The notes under the pieces are model-generated. The model had not been told where the DNA came from, ran no database searches, and saw nothing but the letters and a program-made list of their open reading frames with translations. A stretch of DNA of 47,893 nucleotides from Bacillota bacterium (GTDB lineage: Bacteria > Bacillota > Clostridia > Peptostreptococcales > Anaerovoracaceae), in NCBI GenBank assembly GCA_029239605.1, contig JARBUO010000006.1, positions 1 through 47,893 on the forward strand, given 5' to 3'. Shown one piece after another: positions 18,285-25,510 of this stretch (positions are counted from its first letter, which is position 1; each line of letters begins with the position of its first letter). Made by a program: the position numbers and the translations under genes.

Positions 18285-18782
18285 ATGTCTTATCAAGAAG
18301 ACAACTACTATCGTCCTCCTTACCCTGATAAGGAAGACAACTGCTACCGTCCTTCTTACCCTGATAAGGAAGGCCACAATCGACCTTCTTACCCCGATAA
18401 GGAAGACCACCACTATCGTCCTCCTTATCCCGATAAGGAAGACTGCCATTGCCGTCCTCCCTATCCAAAAAAGCAGACCCACAATCACGAAGTTTTAGGC
18501 AGTGTACTAATTGCCGAAGAAAAAGAAGATCCGCATAACCATCGATTTGCCACTGTTTCCGGAGAAGCGATTCCCTATGGTCCTTGTGATCATGTTCATG
18601 AAGTAAAATTCCGCACGGATTTCTATGAAGATCACTACCACGAATTTTACGGCAGAACCGGAGGAGCGATCCAGGTAGGCGACCGCCATGTCCATTTTCT
18701 GGCATCGGTTACCACATTTGTCGATGGTCATAGGCATAAGTTCCGGGTTGCTACACTGATTGAAGACCCCATTGGGGATTGA
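18285..18782 (+). CDS. YmaF-like His-rich protein with N-terminal RPPYPDKED repeats
   Basis: This 165-aa protein has two parts. Residues about 9-64 are five repeats of a ten-residue unit close to RPPYPDKED, separated by His, Tyr or Cys-containing linkers. Residues about 67-165 resemble the YmaF family and contain six HxH pairs (HNH, HNH, HVHEV, HYHEF, HVHF, HRHKF), which suggests metal binding. No signal peptide is visible. The ATG follows AAAGGAG; an upstream in-frame Met at 18231 has no ribosome site. Function is unknown. The repeats could make it a spore-coat or surface-like protein, which is speculation. Confidence 0.82.
   Translation: MSYQEDNYYRPPYPDKEDNCYRPSYPDKEGHNRPSYPDKEDHHYRPPYPDKEDCHCRPPYPKKQTHNHEVLGSVLIAEEKEDPHNHRFATVSGEAIPYGPCDHVHEVKFRTDFYEDHYHEFYGRTGGAIQVGDRHVHFLASVTTFVDGHRHKFRVATLIEDPIGD
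18312..18476 (+). repeat. In-gene repeat array encoding RPPYPDKED units
   Basis: Five tandem copies of 30-36 bp, each containing a form of TACCCTGATAAGGAAG, encode the N-terminal repeats of the YmaF-like protein. The copies differ by substitutions and small linker indels, so the array is coding and not a CRISPR. Confidence 0.85.
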
Positions 18783-18787
18783 TACGA

Positions 18788-18823
18788 AAAGCCTCGCATA
18801 ACGCGAGGCTTCTCTTATTATTT
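18788..18823. terminator. Bidirectional terminator between the YmaF-like gene and the small gene
   Basis: GCCTCGC (18791-18797) pairs with GCGAGGC (18803-18809) across a 5-nt loop. The plus-strand tail is TTCTCTTATTATTTT and the minus-strand tail is TTTTCG, so it can stop both converging units. Confidence 0.88.
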
Positions 18824-18838
18824 TCGTTGTCATTCAGC

Positions 18839-18976
18839 CTACCGGTTTGTGTTCGGCCCCATTCCTACCTTTTTAGCATTGTGTCCCAAATTTTGACCTT
18901 CCACGGTATTGGGAACACTTCCTTCTTTTATTTCATTGCCCTTCTTGTTTGCCAGGGAGCGGTTCTTTTTCTTCAT
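18839..18976 (-). CDS. Small basic protein, 45 aa, coupled to the PfkB kinase gene
   Basis: A 45-codon frame begins MKKKNRSLANKKGNEI and ends KKVGMGPNTNR. Its excellent ribosome site GAGGTGATT overlaps the stop codon of the upstream kinase gene, with only 6 bp between the genes, and it ends just before a terminator. The product is rich in Lys, Asn and Gly, with NT and NLGHNAKK segments, somewhat like minor small acid-soluble spore proteins, but I cannot assign it to a family. The placement makes a real gene likely. Confidence 0.65.
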   Translation of the reverse strand: MKKKNRSLANKKGNEIKEGSVPNTVEGQNLGHNAKKVGMGPNTNR

Positions 18977-18982
18977 CTGCAA

Positions 18983-19942
18983 TCACCTCGTGATTATGAT
19001 TCCCCGATTCTTTACCCGATATGCTTCAATCTGATTCTTATTTTTTACAGCTTCCACAGCGCCTGCTGCTTCCGTAGATAAGGCAGCCGCTGCATTGGCA
19101 AAATCTCCGCTGTCCCGGAGATTGTTTCCGTCCAGTATGGAGGCGATAAAGGCTGCCACAAAATTGTCTCCTGCACCTGTGGTATCAATGGCTTTTGCTG
19201 GAAAAGCCTGAAGCAGATGACGTTCTTTTTTATTTTTGATCAGGCAGCCATCCTTTCCCAGCTTAATAATCACATTGCGCACACCATTTTGAAGCAGGCT
19301 GTCAGCCATTTGGTCGGGTTCATTCTCGCCGGTCAGCATCCTGGCTTCCTCAAAATTTGGTAAAAAGTAATCCAAATAAGGAAGAATTCCCTTAAGATCT
19401 GCCATGCCTTCTCCGCCAGTCATGGGAACCATGTCCGCAAAAGTTATAATTTGATGTTCTCGGGCAGTTTGCACAATTTTGAAAATAGTATCTGTATTTC
19501 TCAGTTTACTGGAAAAAATGCTCGCCAGAGATACTGCCCTTGCTCTTTTTATGAGTTCATAGTCAATATCTTCTGGCAAAAAACTGCGTGAAACCTGATT
19601 CTGTGTTTTCAGAAACTTTCTCTGACCTTCCGGGTCGATCAGTACGATATTAATTCTGGTTTCGCCCTCGGGGTCAAGAAATAAGCCATCATAGCAAATC
19701 CCTTCCTCAATGCAGCGCTTTATAATCATTTCACCGGCAATATCCCTTCCAATGTGCCCGATGAGTCCTGTTTTTTTTCCAAGGCGTGATAAGATCACAG
19801 ACTCATTGAATGCATCTCCTCCAGTGGTCAGCCGAATCTTATCTACCATAGTGGTCTCATGATGAAAAATCTGCGGATCAACAGGGCCTACAGGAAGGTC
19901 CAGCAAAACGACACCAATACAAACTACATCAAGGCTCTTCAT
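18983..19942 (-). CDS. PfkB-family carbohydrate or nucleoside kinase
   Basis: This 319-aa protein has the ribokinase fold. GGDAFNESVILSRLG is the N-terminal signature (usually GGxxxN), and DTTGAGDNFVAAFIASI near residue 255 holds the catalytic Asp and anion hole. The substrate is not clear; 2-keto-3-deoxygluconate, fructose or a nucleoside are possible. I chose the ATG at 19940-19942 after AAGGAG; the Met seven codons earlier is less well placed. The small gene downstream is probably co-translated. Confidence 0.9.
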   Translation of the reverse strand: MKSLDVVCIGVVLLDLPVGPVDPQIFHHETTMVDKIRLTTGGDAFNESVILSRLGKKTGLIGHIGRDIAGEMIIKRCIEEGICYDGLFLDPEGETRINIVLIDPEGQRKFLKTQNQVSRSFLPEDIDYELIKRARAVSLASIFSSKLRNTDTIFKIVQTAREHQIITFADMVPMTGGEGMADLKGILPYLDYFLPNFEEARMLTGENEPDQMADSLLQNGVRNVIIKLGKDGCLIKNKKERHLLQAFPAKAIDTTGAGDNFVAAFIASILDGNNLRDSGDFANAAAALSTEAAGAVEAVKNKNQIEAYRVKNRGIIITR

Positions 19943-20297
19943 AAATTTCTGTCTCCTTATCATCTGGAATTTCTATTTTGTAGGTTCTAGTGCAAGTGCA
20001 TTCCTTCCTGCATTGCACCGATAAAAGGAATCATTCTCGTATATCATATATTCGGACATAATGATATTTTTATTAACTTATTATAACGCATCCTCATAAG
20101 ATATTCGACCGAAGAATTGCCTTACAATCTGTTTTTTCAGAACGCCATCTAATATATTTTCTGAAACCAGACAAAATATATTACAATGATAAATTCATCA
20201 GAATGGTGATATCAATATTGATATCTTAAAAACAAATTGCCCTGGTGAGCCTGCAAAAAAACCGGCAGATTGACTTTAAATTTTGAATTGTTTAAGA
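19943..20297. other. Intergenic region between divergent kinase and arginase genes
   Basis: No gene is supported in these 355 bases, which are AT-rich. They contain a hairpin at 19990-20018 (GTGCAAGTGCA pairing with TGCATTGCAC, one bulge) close to the kinase start, and short stretches such as AATATATT in 20150-20190. The arginase promoter begins just after this region. Confidence 0.45.
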
Positions 20298-20326
20298 TTG
20301 TATAAGATTGTCTGAAATTGTATAAT
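20298..20326 (+). promoter_or_regulatory. Arginase promoter
   Basis: TTGTAT (20298-20303), a 17-bp spacer and a consensus TATAAT (20321-20326) lie 34 bp before the arginase ATG. The surrounding sequence repeats the motif AGATTGT/AAATTGTATAA several times. Confidence 0.6.
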
Positions 20327-20360
20327 TGTGTTGAATCGGTCTTAGATTAAGGAGTATCAA

Positions 20361-21260
20361 ATGAACAAAAATACTGAAAAAATCCATGTAATCGGGATGC
20401 AGATGGACCTTGGCGCATCCAAGCGCGGCGTAAATATGGGCCCCCTTGCCATCCGTTATTCGGGGTTGATGGAAAAGCTTGAAGAGTTGGGTTTTTCCGC
20501 TTCCGATAAAGGAGATATTCTTTCAGGAGAACCCGATACATCAAATCCTAAGCTTAAGAACTTTAAGCCCATCTTCGAAGCCAACAGAAGCCTTTTCGAA
20601 AAGGTAGGAGCCGCGCTCAAAGAAGGTGCTTTACCAGTTATATTGGGTGGAGATCACTCTGTAGCGGCAGGCAGTATTTCTGCTACAAATCAGTTCTACA
20701 ATAAAATCGGAATTATCTGGGTCGATGCCCATGGGGATTTTAATAATGATGAAAGCTCACCCAGCGGCAATATGCACGGAATGCCCCTTTCGGCGGTAAC
20801 GGGCTTTGGCCCAGCCTCTATGGTTGCATTCAGTGGATCGGATAAATTTGTAGACCCGAAAAATGTAGCGGTTGTCGGAGGAAGAGACATCGATCACGAA
20901 GAAAGAAAGCGCATGGCTGCATCTGGAATCCACGTATTTTCCATTCATGACGTGGATCGCCTGGGGATGGCTGAAGTAATGAGAAGCGCCATCGAGGTTG
21001 CCGGAACTGGAACTGATGGTATTCATGTCAGCTTTGATGTTGATGCCATCACGCCACAGGAAGCACCTGGGGTTGGAACTCCCGTTCACAGCGGTCTTAC
21101 CGTAAGGGAAGCCTTCCTCGCTGCAGAATTAATCGCAGAGTCTAAAAAACTAATCGCCCTTGACATGGTCGAAATCAATCCCATTCTGGATGAACGAAAT
21201 CGTACCGGAATTCTGGCATGTGAACTCATTTTGTCTTTACTGGGGAAATCCGTATATTGA
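20361..21260 (+). CDS. rocF: Arginase
   Basis: This 299-aa Mn2+ enzyme splits arginine to ornithine and urea. All metal ligand motifs are present: GGDHSVAAGS near residue 98, WVDAHGDFN near 121 and SFDVDAITP near 223, with the substrate loop SPSGNMHGMPL. The N-terminal GMQMDLGASKRGVNMGP is typical of arginases rather than agmatinases. ATG follows AAGGAG. It is a single-gene unit with its own promoter and terminator; no ornithine gene is next to it. Confidence 0.95.
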   Translation: MNKNTEKIHVIGMQMDLGASKRGVNMGPLAIRYSGLMEKLEELGFSASDKGDILSGEPDTSNPKLKNFKPIFEANRSLFEKVGAALKEGALPVILGGDHSVAAGSISATNQFYNKIGIIWVDAHGDFNNDESSPSGNMHGMPLSAVTGFGPASMVAFSGSDKFVDPKNVAVVGGRDIDHEERKRMAASGIHVFSIHDVDRLGMAEVMRSAIEVAGTGTDGIHVSFDVDAITPQEAPGVGTPVHSGLTVREAFLAAELIAESKKLIALDMVEINPILDERNRTGILACELILSLLGKSVY

Positions 21261-21335
21261 TCGCAAATTAAAGCCATTGGAGAATACATCTCATCGGCTT
21301 TGAATGATAACATCCATCAAAAAAATCAAAATTAA

Positions 21336-21378
21336 CGGGGCTTCGTTCCATTAACGAAGTCCTGATTTTTTGTATTTG
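21336..21378 (+). terminator. Arginase terminator
   Basis: GGGGCTTCGTT (21337-21347) pairs with AACGAAGTCCT (21353-21363, with G-U pairs) across a 5-nt loop and is followed by GATTTTTTGTATTTG. Confidence 0.85.
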
Positions 21379-21438
21379 AGCATGTTGTACCCCTATCTAT
21401 GAAGTCGCGTGTTTTTTGTATTCGAGCGTGTTGTACCC
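21355..21438. repeat. Tandem 46-bp repeat after arginase
   Basis: The segment from the terminator's right arm onward (GAAGTC, T6, GTATTTGAGCATGTTGTACCC at 21366-21392) recurs at 21412-21438 with two substitutions in 27 bases and the same GAAGTC before it. The period is 46 bp. It looks like a local duplication of the terminator tail. Confidence 0.7.
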
Positions 21439-21538
21439 GGTCAAAGCTGGGTATATACTACCTGTTAAAAAGAGCATTCCTTTGCAATAGCAAGTTGTTC
21501 ATAGTAAAATTGTCAATAAGAAAAGAGAGGTGGCAAGA

Positions 21539-21991
21539 ATGGATAAACGAACAAAAATAGTGATGAGCCAAGTCATGCTTCCCAGCCAGGCAAACGTGGC
21601 TGGAAATGTCCATGGCGGCGAAATCATGAAGCTCATGGATACCGCAGCAGGCGCTGTGGCGAAAAAATATGCCCGGGGCAATGTCGTAACAGCCCGGGTG
21701 GATGAACTTCAGTTCCACCTCCCGGTATTTGTAGGCGCAATGGTCACGATGACAGCAACCATTGCCTATGTCGGCAGAACCTCCATGGAGGTTGTGGTTA
21801 CCGTAGACGTCGAGGATCTGGAATCTGATACCCAGCCCATCCGCGCCCTGTCCTCCTACTTTACCATGGTGGCTTTGGACAAGGCCGGAAAACCGCGGCC
21901 CCTTCCTCCGCTCCAGCCGGAAACTGAGGAAGAAAAGGAGCTTTATGAGGAAGCGAAACGCAAGCGGGAAGGCTTACGCTGTAAGAGCTAA
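21539..21991 (+). CDS. Acyl-CoA thioesterase, hotdog fold (YkhA/BFIT type)
   Basis: This 150-aa protein is a single hotdog domain that hydrolyses acyl-CoA thioesters. NVHGGEIMKLMDTAAGAVA contains the family Asn and Asp residues, with ARVDELQFHLPV and YVGRTSMEV further on. The C-terminal tail (PLPPLQPETEEEKELYEEAKRK) is also usual for the group. I chose ATG 21539, since the in-frame GTG at 21530 overlaps the ribosome site AGAGAGG. It stands alone and converges with tyrA. Confidence 0.93.
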   Translation: MDKRTKIVMSQVMLPSQANVAGNVHGGEIMKLMDTAAGAVAKKYARGNVVTARVDELQFHLPVFVGAMVTMTATIAYVGRTSMEVVVTVDVEDLESDTQPIRALSSYFTMVALDKAGKPRPLPPLQPETEEEKELYEEAKRKREGLRCKS

Positions 21992-22062
21992 CCAGCAGCA
22001 ACGCCATTTGCTCTGTACTGAGAAGTTCCCGGTTTAAGAGAAATTATCAAATGAGCAAAATA

Positions 22063-22899
22063 TTAACCGTCGATCAGGATCTTTCGTTCCGTTCCTTCAT
22101 GGAGCAGATTCCAAAGATCCTTTTCATTGCCTGCCTGGATTGCATCCCGGTATTCCTTCAGCCTTTCAATCATTCCGTTGATCTCTTCCGTAAGATTTTC
22201 CCGGTTCAAAAGGAACAGCTCCGTCCACATGGTTTCGTTCAGCTTAGCAACCCGGCTGAGATCCTTATAGCTGCCGGCAGAGAAGCCCTTGTGACTGAGC
22301 GATGTGGGGCTTTTCACATAAGCACTGGAAACCACATGGGCAAGCTGCGAGGTAAAGGCAATGATTCTGTCATGCTCTTCCGGTGTCGATATCTGCACAT
22401 GATTAAATCCGAGAGACATCCAAAACTTTTTTAGCTGATCCATATTCTGTATGCTCATGTCCCGCTGAGGCGTAAGAATCATAGATGCATGCTTAAATAA
22501 GTTCTTCTGAGAATGCTCAAATCCAGAGTATTCGATTCCGGCCATGGGATGTCCTCCCACATAAACAAATCCCTGTTCATCTGCAATGGGCTGGATTTCT
22601 CTGCACACAGCATCCTTCACACCGCAGCAGTCTATTACCACAGCGCCTTTTTTCAATTCATTTTGATGTTCCTTTATAAAGCCTGCCGCAGCGGTGGGAT
22701 AAAGCGCGAGTATGATAATATCGCATTCCGGCATGATTTCTTCCGTTAGCTTCTCGTGGATCGCCTCAAGCAGGATCGCCTTATAGATAACGGAGTCCTG
22801 CAGATCCGTCCCGAAAACTTTATGCTCTGTATTTTGTCTAATCGCTTTGGCGATGGAGCCTCCAATGAGCCCCAAGCCCACAATTCCAATTTTCATCAT
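22063..22899 (-). CDS. tyrA: Prephenate dehydrogenase
   Basis: This 278-aa NAD enzyme converts prephenate to 4-hydroxyphenylpyruvate, the tyrosine precursor. The Rossmann motif GIVGLGLIGGSIAKAI is at the N-terminus, followed by DCCGVKD and the catalytic-His segment VGGHPMAGIEYSGFEHS. There is no C-terminal ACT domain, so feedback would have to be elsewhere. It follows aroF by 14 bp in one operon. Two adjacent ATG codons (residues 1 and 2) follow GGGGGAAAG. Confidence 0.95.
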   Translation of the reverse strand: MMKIGIVGLGLIGGSIAKAIRQNTEHKVFGTDLQDSVIYKAILLEAIHEKLTEEIMPECDIIILALYPTAAAGFIKEHQNELKKGAVVIDCCGVKDAVCREIQPIADEQGFVYVGGHPMAGIEYSGFEHSQKNLFKHASMILTPQRDMSIQNMDQLKKFWMSLGFNHVQISTPEEHDRIIAFTSQLAHVVSSAYVKSPTSLSHKGFSAGSYKDLSRVAKLNETMWTELFLLNRENLTEEINGMIERLKEYRDAIQAGNEKDLWNLLHEGTERKILIDG

Positions 22900-22913
22900 C
22901 TTTCCCCCGTTCT

Positions 22914-23927
22914 TCAGTGTGCCCCATGAAATGCAAATGGCAGGATATTCTGTACGCTTTTCACAAGATCGTCAAAAGCCTCTGGTGTCAATGACTGCTG
23001 CCCGTCGCAAAGGGCGTGAACCGGGTCATTATGAACCTCGATGAGCAGGCCGTCTGCTCCGCAGGCAACCGCCGCCATGGCCATGGGCTTTACAAGCTTG
23101 GAAAGCCCTGTTGCGTGGCTCGGATCAACTACGATGGGCAGATGTGTCATTGTTTTCAGAAGCGGTACTGCGGAGAGGTCCAGCGTATTTCTTGTGGTGG
23201 TCTCGAAGGTCCTGATACCTCGCTCGCAGAGAATTACTCTGCCGTTTCCTCCAGCCATAATATATTCGGCACTCATGAGCAGCTCCTGCAGGGTGCTTGA
23301 AAGCCCCCTCTTCAGAAGGATAGGCTTCGTGGTTTTTCCCAGTTCCTTTAATAGCTCGAAATTCTGCATATTCCTGGCTCCCACTTGAATTACATCCACT
23401 TCCTCAAACAAAGAAAGCTGTGACAGATCCATAATCTCTGAAACGATGGGAAGGCCGCTGGCCTTCTTTGCCTCCAGAAGCAGGTCTATGCCTTTATCGC
23501 GCATCCCCTGAAACGCGTAGGGCGAAGTTCTTGGCTTAAATGCGCCGCCTCTGAGCATTCCAGCGCCAGAAGCCTTTACACTTTCCGCTACGCTGCAGAT
23601 CTGATCCATGGATTCTACAGAACAAGGCCCTGCGATAATCTGAAAGTTTCCTCCTCCGATCTTAACCCCATTAACGTCCACTATGGTATCCTGGGGATGG
23701 AACTTTCGGTTTGCATTTTTGTAAGGCTCGGTAATGCGCTTAACCGATTCAACAATATCAAGTGCCGATATCAGATCGATATCCACAATAGAGGTATCTC
23801 CGACGAGTCCCATTATTGTGGTATTCTTTCCCTGTGAGAAATGAATATCAATATTCATGCTTTTCAGCCACTGAATCAGATTATCCAGCTGCTTCTGATT
23901 TGGGTTATCTTTTAAAACTACAATCAT
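22914..23927 (-). CDS. aroF: 3-deoxy-7-phosphoheptulonate synthase with N-terminal FL domain
   Basis: This 337-aa enzyme condenses phosphoenolpyruvate and erythrose 4-phosphate, the first step of aromatic synthesis. Residues about 1-70 form the ferredoxin-like regulatory domain of the AroA(I-beta) group, known to bind Tyr or Phe in Thermotoga. The barrel has IIAGPCSVES, GGAFKPRTSPYAFQG, LCERGIRTFE and VDPSHATG. I chose the ATG at 23925-23927 after GGGAGG; the longer frame extends into the leader. It is first in aroF-tyrA and lies 95 nt after a leader terminator. Confidence 0.95.
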   Translation of the reverse strand: MIVVLKDNPNQKQLDNLIQWLKSMNIDIHFSQGKNTTIMGLVGDTSIVDIDLISALDIVESVKRITEPYKNANRKFHPQDTIVDVNGVKIGGGNFQIIAGPCSVESMDQICSVAESVKASGAGMLRGGAFKPRTSPYAFQGMRDKGIDLLLEAKKASGLPIVSEIMDLSQLSLFEEVDVIQVGARNMQNFELLKELGKTTKPILLKRGLSSTLQELLMSAEYIMAGGNGRVILCERGIRTFETTTRNTLDLSAVPLLKTMTHLPIVVDPSHATGLSKLVKPMAMAAVACGADGLLIEVHNDPVHALCDGQQSLTPEAFDDLVKSVQNILPFAFHGAH

Positions 23928-24021
23928 TTTTTGTCCCTCCCTAACTGTAATACTGTGGAAATGCTGCTTTAGAAATACGTGGTTTATCAATCGAAACCGT
24001 AGCAATCAGCATTATCCAAAG

Positions 24022-24053
24022 AAAAAAACTCCGCAGTGAATTCCACTGCGGAG
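24022..24053 (-). terminator. Leader terminator (attenuator) upstream of aroF
   Basis: On the minus strand a perfect 10-bp stem CTCCGCAGTG/CACTGCGGAG (24044-24053 with 24029-24038) has a 5-nt loop and is followed directly by seven T (24022-24028). It lies between the leader peptide stop codon (24097) and the aroF start (23927), so transcription must read through it to reach aroF. Confidence 0.92.
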
Positions 24054-24096
24054 CCTATTTGTTTCCTTGATTCTTCTATCCCTATCAAGAATAACC

Positions 24097-24201
24097 TCAG
24101 CACCCTTTTGCGGTGAAACCCAAACCAGCCTTACCTCCGTAGTAATAATAGGAAGTAAAGCTTACGTAAGCGTATTCAGCTGCAAAATTCTGCTTGATCA
24201 T
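24097..24201 (-). CDS. Tyr/Phe-rich leader peptide of the aroF-tyrA operon
   Basis: A 34-codon frame starts at an ATG about 7 nt after GGAGAG. The peptide has six Tyr and three Phe; residues 10-21 read YAYVSFTSYYYY, with four consecutive Tyr codons (TAT TAT TAC TAC). It ends at TGA 43 nt before the leader terminator. This matches the design of classical amino-acid leader peptides such as pheL, where ribosome stalling at scarce charged tRNA prevents termination. The segment CTACGGAG (24135-24142), just at the Tyr codons, can pair 7 of 8 with the terminator's 5' arm CTCCGCAG; the true antiterminator is not settled. Confidence 0.8.
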   Translation of the reverse strand: MIKQNFAAEYAYVSFTSYYYYGGKAGLGFTAKGC

Positions 24202-24246
24202 GTTACTCTCCAAAATAAACATCATCTGATGTTTTTGATTGTTCTT

Positions 24247-24275
24247 ATCATAGCACAGGAAAAAAGTATTGTAAA
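24247..24275 (-). promoter_or_regulatory. Promoter of the aroF-tyrA leader
   Basis: On the minus strand, TTTACA (24270-24275), a 17-bp spacer and TATGAT (24247-24252). The start near 24240 gives a leader of about 313 nt before aroF. A perfect 8-bp-arm hairpin (24217-24234, AAACATCA/TGATGTTT) lies between the promoter and the leader peptide. Confidence 0.72.
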
Positions 24276-24276
24276 T

Positions 24277-24459
24277 ATGGAAAAATCATTTATTTCCCCG
24301 CACATATGCCGGGATACAATTGCAGCCGTGAGGGAAGGGATCATAACACCAGATTTTGAGGTGATTGAAGATCGAGTCTCCCTCATCGATCCATCCGTTG
24401 CCGTCTTCATCAAACTGGGCCAGCTCTTGGAAACCGTTGTCGGTTTTCCTATGTTATAA
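24277..24459 (+). CDS. Small hypothetical protein, 60 aa, divergent from the aroF leader
   Basis: The frame begins MEKSFISPHICRDTIAAV and contains the hydrophobic, protein-like segment LIDPSVAVFIKLGQLLETVV near its end. It stops just before a good terminator, which supports a real transcript. Against it, the only ribosome-like site (AGGAAA, about 24257) is some 15 nt from the ATG, and the start codon abuts the -35 box of the divergent promoter. I do not recognise the family. Confidence 0.4.
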   Translation: MEKSFISPHICRDTIAAVREGIITPDFEVIEDRVSLIDPSVAVFIKLGQLLETVVGFPML

Positions 24460-24557
24460 AAAAAGACCGGTAAGTGCTTGCATTCTATTTCTGGATATTT
24501 GTCGTATCCTCGAAATTACCCTGCAGCACCTGCCAGTCTTTGTTTTATTTATTTTTT
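24460..24557. terminator. Bidirectional terminator between the 60-aa frame and porB
   Basis: A 17-bp stem (24462-24478 with 24525-24541; two mismatches, one G-U) encloses a 46-nt loop. The plus-strand tail is GTTTTATTTATTTTTT and the minus-strand tail is TTTTTTTATAAC, so it can end the porGDAB operon and any transcript from the left. Confidence 0.75.
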
Positions 24558-24578
24558 ACATCCCTGTTCCGGGGCTTT

Positions 24579-25508
24579 CTACTTGCATCTTGCAAGCAGG
24601 CTCTCCCATTTTTCGTCTATAAATTGCTGCGCTTCTTCAATCATCCACTCATTTCCGGCTTTGAACATATGCCTGAATCTTCCCTGCTTTTTCAGATAGT
24701 CTTCCACGGGCAGCTTCTTTTTGGGCTCATAGTTCAGCTTCCATACGCCGTACTCCACTTCAAAGAGCGGCCAAACACAGGTATCAACCGCCAGCTTGCA
24801 GATCTCAGCCAGGTCTTCAGGTTCGTATCTCCAGCCGCGGGGACACGGAGACATAACGTTGAGGAATGCAGGGCCTTCCGTATAAAGGGCTTTCTCTGCT
24901 TTTTCATGGAAATCCTTGAAGTTTCCGAGGAACGTGGTCTGGGCAACATACGGAATATTATGAGCTGCCAGAATAGCAGTGAGATCCTTCTTATTTTGCG
25001 GCTTACCCGGAATGACTTTTCCCACAGGTGTGGTAGTTGCATCGGTAAATCTGGGCGTAGAAGAGGATCTCTGGATTCCGGTATTCATGTACGCTTCATT
25101 GTCATAGCATACGTATACCATGTCGTGCCCCCGCTCCATTGCACCGGAAAGGGATTGAAGTCCGATGTCATAAGTACCGCCGTCACCGCCGAAGGCGATG
25201 AATTTGAAGGTTTCATCGATCTTTCCCTTCTTCTTCAGAACCCGGTAAGCAGCTTCCGCACCGCCCGCCGTTGCACCGGCATTTTCAAATGCGCTGTGAA
25301 TGTAGCTGTCCTGCCACGCCGTGTAGGGATATAGATAGGAAGATACCTCAAGGCAGCTTGTGGCATTGGTAATGACCGCTTTATCTTCCGGCTTGAGCGC
25401 TCTCAGTACACCGCGAACCGCAAGGCCTGCGCCGCAGCCGGCGCAAAGGCGATGTCCTCCGGCAAAGCGTTCCGGTTTGCTGACTTGTTGTTTTAAGCTG
25501 TATGCCAT
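24579..25508 (-). CDS. porB: 2-oxoacid:ferredoxin oxidoreductase, beta subunit
   Basis: This 309-aa subunit holds thiamine diphosphate and one 4Fe-4S cluster. Cys motifs HRLCAGCGAG near residue 21 and TSCLEV near 51 are cluster ligands, with another Cys in CPRGWR. The TPP motif FGGDGGTYDIG to YVCYDNEAYMNTG spans about residues 107-145. It ends the four-gene operon. The subunit set is that of archaeal-type pyruvate synthase; a 2-oxoisovalerate enzyme is also possible and fits the Ile-type T-box upstream. Confidence 0.92.
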   Translation of the reverse strand: MAYSLKQQVSKPERFAGGHRLCAGCGAGLAVRGVLRALKPEDKAVITNATSCLEVSSYLYPYTAWQDSYIHSAFENAGATAGGAEAAYRVLKKKGKIDETFKFIAFGGDGGTYDIGLQSLSGAMERGHDMVYVCYDNEAYMNTGIQRSSSTPRFTDATTTPVGKVIPGKPQNKKDLTAILAAHNIPYVAQTTFLGNFKDFHEKAEKALYTEGPAFLNVMSPCPRGWRYEPEDLAEICKLAVDTCVWPLFEVEYGVWKLNYEPKKKLPVEDYLKKQGRFRHMFKAGNEWMIEEAQQFIDEKWESLLARCK

Positions 25509-25510
25509 GA

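Noticed and set aside
18312-18476. Possible CRISPR array
   Set aside because: Repeats are in frame, encode RPPYPDKED units and have no unique spacers of constant length.
24022-24201. T-box instead of leader-peptide attenuator before aroF
   Set aside because: No GGTGG-type T-box sequence or Stem I landmarks are present, and the leader is filled by a Tyr-rich frame.
24474-25334. 286-codon plus-strand frame opposite porB
   Set aside because: Antisense to a clear porB gene; start lies in a terminator loop.
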